The notes beneath the pieces were generated by a model. That model saw nothing but the letters and a program-made list of their open reading frames with translations. It was not told the DNA's origin and searched no databases. 64,000 nt of DNA from an uncultured Desulfuromusa sp. (GTDB lineage Bacteria; Desulfobacterota; Desulfuromonadia; Desulfuromonadales; Geopsychrobacteraceae), in NCBI RefSeq assembly GCF_963675815.1, contig NZ_OY776574.1:1-64000 (forward strand). Direction: 5' to 3'. Shown piece after piece: positions 1 to 9,924 of this stretch; position 1 is the stretch's first letter; the number at the start of each line of letters is the position of its first letter. The position numbers were made by a program, and so were the translations under genes.

Positions 1-2847
1 CTTCGGTTTTGCGGTTCAGTTCGTCGTAAACGAGGGTGCCGCTGATGCTGCCGTTATCCCAGGTGAGCAGGTTGCTGTTGTCGTCATAGCTGAAGCTGTC
101 CTGGCTGTTATCGTCGTAGTTGATCCGGGTGAGACGATTGACCTGATCGTAAGTGTAGGTTGTGGTCTGCCCTTTGGGGTCTTTGACACTTTTGAGCAGG
201 CCGTTGCGATAGTAGCGGTAGCTGGGTGGTTTCCCCCAGGGGTCGGATCTCTTTGCTCTTGCGTCCGGCGGCATCGTATTCGAAGGTGGTTGTGTTCCCT
301 TCGGGGTCGGTGAGACTTTTGAGGCGACCGGTGCTGTCGTAGCCGTAGAGGGTCTGTCCCAGGTTGGCATCGATCTGTGCGGTGATCTGCCCCAGGGCGT
401 TATGCTGATAGTGGGTGGTGTTGCCATTGCTGTCGGTTCGACTGATGACCTGACCGACATTGTTGTAAACTTGTGTATTGATCGTATTGTTGATCTGGTC
501 AAGGGGGGTCTGCAGGGCAATCAGTCGGCCGTTTTTATCGAACTGGTTATGGGTGACCTGACCGAAGGGGTCGGTGATGGTTTCGGGGGTATGGGTACTA
601 CCGCCGCAGCTGCTGCAACCGCTGACGGTATCGCTGTAGCTGTAACGGGTGCTGTTTCCTTCGGGGTCGATGGTTTTGATCAGGCGACTTTGTTCGTCGT
701 ATTCCATGGTGGTGACGCTGTCGCGGCTGCGGTCGGTTCCGGGGGCGATCTGGGTCATTTGCACCAGGTTCCCCTTGCCGTCGTAGACATATTCGCTGCG
801 GTTAAGCAGTGGATCAGTGATCGCGGTGACCCGCCCTTTGAGGTCGTGCTCGTAAGATGTCGCATGACCCAAGGGATCGATCTGTTGTGTCAGATGACCG
901 AGGGCGTCATAGGTAAAGCTGGTGGTGAGGGTTTTGCCGTCAAGGAGGGTACGTTTTTCCAGCAGGTGGCCGAGTTTGTCGTAACTGAATTCGCTGCGGT
1001 GCCCTTCGGCATCGATGGCGGCGCTTAAGTAGCCGTAGCCGTCGTATTCGAAGCTTTGCGTCTCCCCGGCAGGGTTGGTCACGGCAATCCGCTGCCCGGC
1101 GTCGTTGTAATCATAGGTAGTGGTCAGGCCATTGACGCTGATCGCTTTGAGTTGACCGGACTGGTCGTATTCGTAGCTGGTGACCTGCTCAACTGCGGTG
1201 CCGGCAGCATGGATTTTTTTGCTGACCCGTTTTTGACTGTTGTACTCGTAGCGGCTGATGGTGCCATCAGGGGCGGTCTTGCTGCTCAGGCGGTTGCCGC
1301 TGGTGTAGGTGTAGATCCATGCGTTGCCTTCGCCATCGACCTTGCGCAGCAGGTTACCCCATTCGTCTTTCTTCTTGATCACGACGGTGCCGGCCAGATC
1401 GGTGATTTTTTCGGTGCGGTTATCGAGGTATTCGACTTTTTTGAGGGTCTTGTCGGAGTCGATTTCGGTCTCGGAGGTCAGCTTACCGTTGTTATTGATC
1501 AGTCTCTTGAGCTGACGGCCATCTTTTTCGGTGATGTAGACGATCCCTCCAGAAAAATCATAGACAAAGCGCTGTTCATGTTCACCGACCTCTTCTCCAC
1601 GATTCAGGTTATCAACCCCGATGGCGTCAATGACCTTGCCGGCGACCCCTTTGTCGGCGTACTGGTATTGGACCCAGACGGTTTGATCGAGGGGATTGGT
1701 TTTGGCGGTCAGGCCGTGGTAGCTGTTGTAGACATAGCTGTATGTTTCATCCATGGCATCGGTGACGCCGGTCAGGTTGCCGAAGCCGTCATACTCATAG
1801 AGGACCTGTCGTCCGGCCAGATCGGTGACCATCTCGACACGGTCATCGCTGTTGTAGGTGAATGTGAGGGCGATGCGGCCGGACGCATCGGCAACCTCGC
1901 TCAGGCGTCCACCACCATCATAATGCATGGTCAGGGTGTTGCCGAAGTTATCGCTCTTACTGAGCAGCTTGCCGTCGTTATCGAAGCTGCGGGTGAAGGT
2001 GTCGAGTTTGGTCAGGGTATAACCGCTGCTGGTCTTCTCCAAGCGCTGGCCACTTTGGGTATCGGTCAAAAATCTACCGGCGGAATCTTTTTCAAACTTA
2101 AAGTAGCGCCCGGCGGCATCGATGAAGGTATCGCCATCGACGATTTTAACGGTATAGGGTGTGGTCCAGCCATAACCGAAGGGGCCATCAATCGGCTCAC
2201 CGAAGATGATGCCACCGGAGACCGGCAAGACCCGGTTGGAACGGTAGAAACGTTTCAGTTCAACCTCAAGACCTCGGGCGGGAACATGCAGATCAACGGC
2301 GTTGAAGCTGTAGGTCCCGCTGGTCAGGATGACATCGCTGGATGACTTTTTCTTATTCGGTTCACATTGCTTACAGGTGTTATCCCCCTTATCGCTACCA
2401 CAACCATTATCGTCTGGATCAGGGTTCGGCTCATTGCCGCCGTTACCGCTGTCCCCAGGCGTCGGTCTGTTTCCAACAGGGTAATTACAGGTCTCCGGGG
2501 CAATCAGGGTATAGGTATAAGAACCACCGCCACAATTCGGCCCGCTGCAACCGCCGCTGCCACTCTGAGATCCCGAACTAACTCCGCTACCACTTTCAGG
2601 ATCATCCTGCGTATATTCCGTGGGATTGCTGGTACTCCCTTCAGGGCAACTGGCTGGTATGCCGACAGAATGGCTCGCTGTCTTGCCGGTGGTCCGCTCA
2701 TTCTCAGATCCGGGGCAGATCGTCTGCTCAAAGTCATGACTGATCGTCGTTTCGTTTGACGCAGTTCCGTGCCGCCGCAAAGCTCTGGCTTGGCATAATC
2801 ACCGCCAGCAACACACTGGCAATAACAAGTTGGATAAAAATCTTCAT
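1..2847 (-). CDS. Rhs/YD-repeat protein, partial, with two frameshifts
   Basis: The gene reads leftward and runs off the window edge. The long open frame (2780 down to 108) has an Rhs-type N-terminal region (LHVPARGLEVELKRFYRSN) followed by many YD repeats such as YEYDGFGNLTGV. Near 224-226 the frame breaks in a run of three G; the YD pattern resumes in another frame (YRYYRNGLLKSVKDPKG, then VYDELNRKTE) to base 1. At the other end, an ATG at 2847 begins a clear signal peptide (MKIFIQLVIASVLLAV, ending QSFAA) that goes out of frame with the Rhs body around 2760-2775. Rhs proteins form secreted or surface shells that often carry a C-terminal toxin; that end is outside the window. It may be a decaying gene, or the shifts may be sequencing errors. 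The Rhs identity is firm; the function is not. Confidence 0.85.
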
Positions 2848-2926
2848 GGCAGCGCTCTTCCCTCCACAAGGACCGGTACCTTCAAAAAAGTCCGTTCCGT
2901 TTCACAGTCACTCAATATTCATGTTT

Positions 2927-3178
2927 ATCCGTGTAACTAAAGGCCTTAAAACAATAAAACCCTTGGACACGGATCAAATCTGATGGCACGGATTTAAAGT
3001 CTTAACCCTCAAAAAAAGAGGTTGTGATTTTGATCCATGTGCATCCGTGTCCCCCTGCTTTTGTTTAGGGACTGGCTACTTTTTGCCCTTTAAAAAGTTG
3101 CCTGTCCCACTTCAACAGACCGGCCCTACTCGGCATTAAGCATAGGGGGACAGACACCTCCTTGCAGGAGCCAGTCCC
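2927..3178. repeat. Inverted-repeat cluster between Rhs gene and giant gene
   Basis: The 336-base gap holds no gene but is rich in inverted repeats. The octamer ATCCGTGT occurs at 2927-2934 and 3043-3050, with its reverse complement at 2967-2974. Further on, GGGACTGGCT at 3068-3077 pairs with AGCCAGTCCC at 3169-3178, enclosing a second pair (GTTGCCTGTCCC at 3098-3109 against GGGGGACAGACAC near 3145-3157). The arrangement resembles REP/BIME-type dispersed palindromes. Whether copies exist elsewhere in the genome cannot be seen here. Confidence 0.5.
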
Positions 3179-3183
3179 ATCAT

Positions 3184-6100
3184 CTACTCCTCTGTCTCCA
3201 CCCGCCGGGTAATCCGGTAGGGTACGGTAACCCGCTGGTTGGCGGAGAGCACTTCAGGCAGGGTTCCGAGCAGTTCGATATCGTAGTCATCGATACTTGC
3301 GGGGACCCTGGATCCTTTGTAGCGGGCTTCGACCAGGCCGTAGTTGGTGATGGTGAACTCGCCGTTATAGACCTCGCCCGGTTGGATATCGGGGATATTG
3401 ACACCGGGGGGCTCGACCACCAGCACCGAGGTCGGTACATTGGTCTCGAAGGTTTGTTTGATAACAATTTCGTAGCGATCTTCGATGGTCACTTCGGTGA
3501 CACTCCATTCAACTTCAACCAGGGTCACCTCCAGGGCAATCGGCACGCTGACGGTCAGGCCCGGGACGACGGTAATGGTGCCGCTGTAACCTTTGTGCCC
3601 GGTGGCGGAGATCGTGTAGGAGTAACGCCCTTCAGGGATGTCGTTTTTCACGGCGGTCCCCTGATCGGTGGTTTTAAGGGTGTAGATCAGTTGCGGCTGG
3701 GCTTGGTTCTGCAGGGTGATGTTGGCCCCGACGACATCGCGGTAGTTGCCGTTGTTATCGGTCAGTTCATCGACGACGTCGAAGAGGAGACTGCCGACGG
3801 CATCGGAGCTGACCATGACCGAGATATTATAGGTATAGGGGATATGGTTATCTGCACTGATCACCACCTGGTCGGTATAAATATCCGGGGTCAGGGTTTC
3901 GGGCGGCTGGATCAGCAGACCGATGGTGCGGCTTTCACCAACTGCGACCTGACCCAGATCGGGATCGACGACCAGTTTAATCCAGGGCAGCGACGGGGCG
4001 GAGACTTTGGTGTTGACCAGTGGGGCCAGGCCGCTGTTGCTCATCGCAAAGGTCTTGATCTGCTGGGTGTCACGGACCAGACCGGCTTCGATATAGCTGG
4101 GACTGGTGGCGATGATCGGAATCTTGTCATAGCAACTGACATTGACACTTAAGCTCCGGTTTAAGCCTTCGTCATTGCTGATCTTCAGGATCGCAGTGCC
4201 GGTGGACGGGGCCTGGCTGTCGGCGCTGACCTTGAGCTCGAAGCTTAAGCTCTGGTGTCCTTCCAGGGGGCTGCCATTGACCGGCAATTGGCTGGTATCG
4301 ACACTGAGGCCGCTGGAGACGGTGGGCACAAAGCTCAGGTTCGTCAGGGTGGCGCCACTGAGGTTGGTCAGTTTGACCGGGATATTGTAGCTACCGCCCC
4401 GGGCCAGCTTGAGACTGAAGCGGGTTGGCGACAGGCGCATGGCGATGATATCGAAGCTGTCTTCGATATTGCGGTTGCTTAAGTCGGGATGGCTGGACCA
4501 GACGCTGTAATGGCCGATCTCGTTCTCACCGGGCTTAAAGTCGTAACTGAAGCTGCCGTCGCTGTCACTGCTGACGCTATAGAAGCGGTCGAAACCGTCG
4601 ACGGAGATGCCGATGCGGACTGGGACATTGGCCATCGGGCTGTTGTCGCTGGTGGCGGTAACGGTTCCGGTGAAACGGACCGTCTCCCCCTGACCGAAGA
4701 CTTTGTCGCCTTGGGCGTTGGCAACGCGTTCCACTTGTAGGTTCGGGCGGTAGGAAACATCGGCGATGGTGGCAACTTGTTTCTGTTGCAGACCGGGGGC
4801 TGTGACCTGATCGTCCTGGCCGTAGTGATAATAGCTCTGGTCGATCTGGGCTTCGAGATAGACCTTGTAGGGGGCCAATTCGGGGACCGGGATGCTGATC
4901 GGGTTGGTGACGAAGCTCTCACCGGCTTCAATGCGGGCGGTGGCGTAGCCTGCGGTATCAAAGACCTGGCTGCCGCTGCGCTGGTTGAGGCGGGTCTGAC
5001 CAAGCAGGTTGCCGTCCTCATCTTTGAGCAGGATGCGGATCTGATCGGAGACACCGCCGTTACGGCTGGTGACCAGATCCATCCGGGCACTGCCCTGATT
5101 ATTGATCTTGATCCGAACGTCTGCGCCGGTGCCGCGCACCAGGGGCTCGCTGTAGATCTCCAGGCTGCTGCCGGCACCACTGACGGCGGCGACGGCGGTC
5201 TGGCTGATTTCGATACGGCTACCGGCATGGGGTGTGAGAACAGCGGTACAGAGAACGCCGATACTGTCGGGGCTGTTCAGCTCGGCGACGGCAATTTTGT
5301 CGACACTCAGCTCTTCTCCGGCGTTTAAGATATAGGGGCCGGCCAGGGTGCTGGCACTTTGCTGAGCAACCTGCAACTGGATCTCATCGACGGTAATGGC
5401 GGAATCTGACTGCAACACCACCGGGATACGTTCGAGGATGCCACGGCGCAAGGTTGTCCCGTCGGCCAGGCCGATCTGCAGTTGCGGCAGGGTCAGCTCG
5501 CGAACCGGACTTTCGTTCTGATTGGCATCGATCATTGAGATGCCATAGGTGACGGCTTCGCCGCTGTAATAGATGTCGGTGTAGCTGGTCACTGTGGTTG
5601 GGCTGCTGTTGATACGACTGCCGTTGCGATAGATATAGTACCCGTCGCCGCTGCCACTCCAGGTCAGTTCCGGCATCCCCCCTTCACTCTGTTTGACATT
5701 GAGGCCGGCAGGTGGGGCGACGGCAAAGGCGATCTGTTGCGGTGCAGCAAAGTCACTTTCATTGCCGAGGGTATCGACGGCGGTAACGACGTAAGCTTGC
5801 GGGTTGTTAACCGGTGCCGGGTCGATGGCCTGCAGGCTGAGGGTCTCAGCAACGCGGTTGCCTTTTTCTCCTGCGGCGGACTGATAGAGGCGGTAGCCAT
5901 AGGCACCGACGGCGGCATTCCAGCCAGCGAGGACACCGTTGCCGTCAAGGGTCAGGCTCAGGCCGTCAGGAATCGGCGGCGGGGTGCGGTCTGACTGGGC
6001 GGAGGCGATCGGGCTACGCTCGCTTTCACTGGAAAGCACTCCGAGGGCGGTGACGACATAGTCGTAGATGCCGTCGCTGGGAGGCAGATCGTCGTAGTGG

Positions 6101-9100
6101 TTGGTGCTGCTGCTCTGATCGCTACCGACCTGCTGCCAGTCGCTGTCGCCGGAGATCCGCCGGTAGAGGCGGTAACCGCTGACCTGGGCAACACCCTGCC
6201 AGACCAGGCTGATCTCGCCGCCGCTGCGGGTGGTGGCGGTGAGTTGGGTCGGGGCCTGGGGTGCGGGCGGAGTCCCGACATAGAGCTGGGTACTGCCGCC
6301 GGAGGTGATCTCCATGTTGCTGTTGCCGAGTTCATCGACCAGGACGGTTCCGAGCTGGAAGGCTGCATAGCCTGCTTCGAGGCCGTCAAGGCTGAGGCTG
6401 CCGCCCCAGGTGCGGCTGTCGACGGGGCTCAGAGTCACTGGGGCCTGGTTCCCGGTGCTGTCATGCAGGGTGAGGGTTGGTGCTGCGCTCGGTTCTTCGT
6501 CACAGCTGACGCTGATCTCCAGGGTTCCGGTGGCTTCCTGCAATGCTGCAAGGCCGGTGATGGTGACCTGTGGTCCCCGGCTATCGAGGGAGAGGCCGGT
6601 CCCGGTCTGGTGACCGCGATTGCCGACAGCATCCTTGGTGGAGAAGTTATAGCTGGTAGGACCGTGTGGACTTAGGGCACTGATCTGGAAGCTGCCGCGA
6701 TAGGTCAGACCGTCGGCATCGGCATTCAGGTTGATGATGATCGGTGAACCGTTGCCGGGTTCGAGGCTGAAGAAGGGTTGTTCGGCCAGTTCTTCAGTGA
6801 CAACCAGTTCGACCTCAACCTGTCCGGGTCCGGCGCTGCCGTCGGTTCCCCGGTTGGCGATAATAAAAGCGGGATCGCCGAACAGGGTCGGTGGGGTGCG
6901 GTCGGAGGCGATCTGAACCCGTTCTGATAAGGGGCTTTCGTTACCGGAGGCATCGACGGCGGTGACGGCATAGTAACGCGTGCCGTCATCGGCCGGCTGG
7001 TATTCCTTGAACAGATACGGAATCGGGGTTGTTTCGTTGAGCGGGGTCAGGGTCCCGATCGTATCAAAGTTCTCGTTGGCGCCATAAAGGTTATAACCGA
7101 TCGGGGTTTCGCCACTGCCGGTCTGCCAGGTGAACTGCAGTTTGCCGCCGGCTAAGGCCTGGGCACTCAGATCGGTTGGGGCCGCTGGTGCACCGGTATC
7201 GTAGATGACCTGCAGCGGATAGCTCCAGGCGCTCTCTCCACCACGGTGAGCGGCCATGATCTTAAGCTGGTTGCTGCCGGAGCTTAAGGGGACTGCGCTG
7301 AAGCTGAAGGTTCCGGCGCTACCGACGGCGACTGAGTCGACGATGCTGTCGTTGACTTTGAGGCTTAATGTCGTGAACTGCGGGGCGACACCGCTAACCG
7401 GGATGGTGGCGGTGGTGGGTCGGGCGTTATCAACCGGGGTGGTGATCCGCAGGTCGGCGGCGGCACTGGAGGGTGCGGCGAGGCTGACTTGAACAGTTCG
7501 GGTCTGCGTGCTGAGGTTGCCGACGGCGTCGAGGGCTTCCACCTTGATGCTATGGGTACCGTCGCTGGTCTCGACCAGATTCCAGAAGTAGCTGATACTG
7601 CCGCTGCCGCCGGCGACTTCGACCGTGTCGATATAAAGTGTGACCTGACCGACAGGGCTTTCGCTATCGCTTGCTGTTGCGATCAGGGTCAGGGGTTTGG
7701 TGAGGACATGGTTCTCCTGCAGGGAGACGGAGCCTTCGGCGATCTGCGGGCCGCTGATCTCGGGGCCGGTTTCGTCCTGGCGTGGGGTTGCGGCAACACT
7801 GTTGACCAGGGGTTTTTCCGCGCCGAAGCGGTTGACGGCGGTGACGGCGTATTGATAGGTGGTGCCGTTGCTCAGATTATTATCGACATAGCTGGTAGCG
7901 GTGGCGCTATTAAGGGCACTTAAGGCGGTGACATCGGTGATGGTCTCGGTGCCGGTCTGGCGATAGATCTTATAGAAGAGCAGATCGCTCGAAGAGATCG
8001 GCTGCCAGCTCAGGCTGACTTTGTTCTTGCCGGGAACGGCGCTTAAGCTCTGTGGGTTATCAAGGGCGGTGGCAACACGGATACTGACACCGCTGCTTTG
8101 ATGACCGCCGCTATCGACGGTGGCGATCTTGTACTTGAGGCTTTGCTGATCGGCGAGGCCGCTTTGTTGATAGCTGGTAACCTCGGCGCCAAGGGCGGTA
8201 CCGGCATCATAACCGCTGCCGCTGTCGAGATAGAGGATCTGATCGGCAAGATCGCCAAGACTGTTGAGGCTGGGTTGCCAGCTCAGGCTGATCTGGTTGT
8301 TGCCGGTGCCGAGCCAGGTGACTGTGGCGCCAAGGGAGCTGATCTCTTCGGGGGCTTCGACATCGACCGGGGTGGCGGTTGCGCTATGAACCGGGGTCTG
8401 GATCGAGTTGCCGGTGCTGTCGACGGGTTCGACGGCGAAGGTGTAGCTTGTTGCGCTGCTGAGGCTGTTGACGACGAAGCTCTTGGTGCCGCGATTGACG
8501 GTGCCGATGGCGCTTAAGCCGGTCAGGTCGGTGATCTCGCCGGTACTTTGATAGATCCGATAGTAGGCCAGATCGAGGGGTTCGTCGTAGAGCCAGCTTA
8601 AATGAACTTGTTGACCGTTGCCGTTGCCATCGGCCTGCAGGGCGCCGTCGGGCAGGGCAACCGGGGCAGCGGCGTCATAAGTGACTTTGATCGTCCGGGT
8701 GCTGCTGTTCTCCAGGGCGTCGTCGGCTGAGAGTTGATAGGTCTCTTGCAGACCGGTGCCTTGCAAGGTCAAACTGTAGGCCCAGGTGGTGTCATCGCCG
8801 TCGTTATCCTGATCGGATATCTCGACGCCGTCGAGCTTGAGGGTGGCTCCGGCTTCTATGGTTCCGCTGAGCAGCAGGATCTGTTCGGCGGAAACGGATG
8901 GATAGGGGTTGAGACTGAATGCAGGTGGTGTGGTGTCGAGGACGACCACCGGCATGGTCACAACGGCGGAGTCATTCCCGGCGGCGTCACGGGCCAGGAG
9001 GGTCAAACTGTTATCCCCTTCTTTGAGGGAGTAGAGACAGCTCCAGTTGCCGGAGTCATCGATGGTTGCACGCACAACATTGTTGATGACGATCTGACTG

Positions 9101-9924
9101 CCGACTTCGCCACTGCCGGATAGCGGCAGGATGGTCAGCCTGGTGGCGGCAGGGATACTGCCGGTCACAACAGGGCTCTCCGGGATGACGGTATCGAGGA
9201 CAAAGCTGCCGACTTCTTGAGACGTCATGCTGTTTCCGGCAATATCCGATGCCCCGGAAACTGTGACGGTATATTCGCCGTCGCCGCTCTGCCCGGTGAA
9301 GTTGTAGCGCCCCTGCCAGGTGGTGGTATTCAGCCAGGATCCGCCTTGGGGGCCGATGCCATCGATCAGGTAATCGCCGCTGTTGACGCGGAAGTTGTCG
9401 TACCACAGGGGGTAATTGTCCGAAGATTCGCTGCCCAAATAGATCACAGCATCCGGTGCGGTACCATAGTTCCAGGAACCGATATGAACCCAGAGTTCAT
9501 CAATCCAGGCGTACCCTTTTACTGTCGTCCCAGAGCGGGTCAGACGCAGTTTTCCGATGACGGCGCTGGTGGCTGTTTGGGTTGATATGGCGCTGGACTC
9601 GTCGATCTGGGCATTAAATCCATAATATTGGCCATTATTGGAGTGCCGATTGATGCTGATTTGATCTTCGGGATTGGGGCCAAGGGGGGAAGCGAACGGC
9701 GAGGCGTTGTTCCCAACTGATGATCTCGGATGCCCCGGTGACATCAATTTCAACTTCAACGTCAAAATCACCGTGCAGCAGGTATTGACTGTTGATTGAG
9801 GTGACGGCTCCTGATATCTGCAGCCGTCCGTTCTGGATGGAGACAAGCCCTTGGGGGGCAACTGTCCACAGCTCCGTATTTGGTGGCTCATTATCGGCAG
9901 CGGTGAAGCTGTCGTTGCCGGCAT
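3184..9924 (-). CDS. Giant secreted Ig-like/fibronectin-III repeat protein, C-terminal part after frameshift
   Basis: This is the downstream part of the giant gene whose N-terminal part is the ORF at 9635-12490. Reading should enter this frame at the six-base homopolymer 9684-9689; residues upstream of that in this frame are low-complexity and not meaningful. The body contains repeated Ig-like modules (VTGSIPAAT...GEVGSQIVINN), many fibronectin-III modules (LSWQPSLNSLGDL, YRIYQSTGEI, AVTAVD), and near the C terminus modules resembling NEW3 or carboxypeptidase-regulatory folds (GANITLQNQAQPQ). It ends RITRRVETEE with no sortase or transmembrane anchor. Such proteins are usually extracellular adhesins or matrix components. 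Together with the upstream frame the product would be about 3,100 residues. Confidence 0.85.
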   Translation of the reverse strand: MPATTASPLPIMSHQIRSCGQLPPKGLSPSRTDGCRYQEPSPQSTVNTCCTVILTLKLKLMSPGHPRSSVGNNASPFASPLGPNPEDQISINRHSNNGQYYGFNAQIDESSAISTQTATSAVIGKLRLTRSGTTVKGYAWIDELWVHIGSWNYGTAPDAVIYLGSESSDNYPLWYDNFRVNSGDYLIDGIGPQGGSWLNTTTWQGRYNFTGQSGDGEYTVTVSGASDIAGNSMTSQEVGSFVLDTVIPESPVVTGSIPAATRLTILPLSGSGEVGSQIVINNVVRATIDDSGNWSCLYSLKEGDNSLTLLARDAAGNDSAVVTMPVVVLDTTPPAFSLNPYPSVSAEQILLLSGTIEAGATLKLDGVEISDQDNDGDDTTWAYSLTLQGTGLQETYQLSADDALENSSTRTIKVTYDAAAPVALPDGALQADGNGNGQQVHLSWLYDEPLDLAYYRIYQSTGEITDLTGLSAIGTVNRGTKSFVVNSLSSATSYTFAVEPVDSTGNSIQTPVHSATATPVDVEAPEEISSLGATVTWLGTGNNQISLSWQPSLNSLGDLADQILYLDSGSGYDAGTALGAEVTSYQQSGLADQQSLKYKIATVDSGGHQSSGVSIRVATALDNPQSLSAVPGKNKVSLSWQPISSSDLLFYKIYRQTGTETITDVTALSALNSATATSYVDNNLSNGTTYQYAVTAVNRFGAEKPLVNSVAATPRQDETGPEISGPQIAEGSVSLQENHVLTKPLTLIATASDSESPVGQVTLYIDTVEVAGGSGSISYFWNLVETSDGTHSIKVEALDAVGNLSTQTRTVQVSLAAPSSAAADLRITTPVDNARPTTATIPVSGVAPQFTTLSLKVNDSIVDSVAVGSAGTFSFSAVPLSSGSNQLKIMAAHRGGESAWSYPLQVIYDTGAPAAPTDLSAQALAGGKLQFTWQTGSGETPIGYNLYGANENFDTIGTLTPLNETTPIPYLFKEYQPADDGTRYYAVTAVDASGNESPLSERVQIASDRTPPTLFGDPAFIIANRGTDGSAGPGQVEVELVVTEELAEQPFFSLEPGNGSPIIINLNADADGLTYRGSFQISALSPHGPTSYNFSTKDAVGNRGHQTGTGLSLDSRGPQVTITGLAALQEATGTLEISVSCDEEPSAAPTLTLHDSTGNQAPVTLSPVDSRTWGGSLSLDGLEAGYAAFQLGTVLVDELGNSNMEITSGGSTQLYVGTPPAPQAPTQLTATTRSGGEISLVWQGVAQVSGYRLYRRISGDSDWQQVGSDQSSSTNHYDDLPPSDGIYDYVVTALGVLSSESERSPIASAQSDRTPPPIPDGLSLTLDGNGVLAGWNAAVGAYGYRLYQSAAGEKGNRVAETLSLQAIDPAPVNNPQAYVVTAVDTLGNESDFAAPQQIAFAVAPPAGLNVKQSEGGMPELTWSGSGDGYYIYRNGSRINSSPTTVTSYTDIYYSGEAVTYGISMIDANQNESPVRELTLPQLQIGLADGTTLRRGILERIPVVLQSDSAITVDEIQLQVAQQSASTLAGPYILNAGEELSVDKIAVAELNSPDSIGVLCTAVLTPHAGSRIEISQTAVAAVSGAGSSLEIYSEPLVRGTGADVRIKINNQGSARMDLVTSRNGGVSDQIRILLKDEDGNLLGQTRLNQRSGSQVFDTAGYATARIEAGESFVTNPISIPVPELAPYKVYLEAQIDQSYYHYGQDDQVTAPGLQQKQVATIADVSYRPNLQVERVANAQGDKVFGQGETVRFTGTVTATSDNSPMANVPVRIGISVDGFDRFYSVSSDSDGSFSYDFKPGENEIGHYSVWSSHPDLSNRNIEDSFDIIAMRLSPTRFSLKLARGGSYNIPVKLTNLSGATLTNLSFVPTVSSGLSVDTSQLPVNGSPLEGHQSLSFELKVSADSQAPSTGTAILKISNDEGLNRSLSVNVSCYDKIPIIATSPSYIEAGLVRDTQQIKTFAMSNSGLAPLVNTKVSAPSLPWIKLVVDPDLGQVAVGESRTIGLLIQPPETLTPDIYTDQVVISADNHIPYTYNISVMVSSDAVGSLLFDVVDELTDNNGNYRDVVGANITLQNQAQPQLIYTLKTTDQGTAVKNDIPEGRYSYTISATGHKGYSGTITVVPGLTVSVPIALEVTLVEVEWSVTEVTIEDRYEIVIKQTFETNVPTSVLVVEPPGVNIPDIQPGEVYNGEFTITNYGLVEARYKGSRVPASIDDYDIELLGTLPEVLSANQRVTVPYRITRRVETEE

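Noticed and set aside
402..2345. Long plus-strand frames opposite the Rhs gene (208 and 429 codons)
   Set aside because: They mirror YD repeats on the other strand, are rich in Gly/Ala/Val/Asp, and have no ribosome sites or domains.
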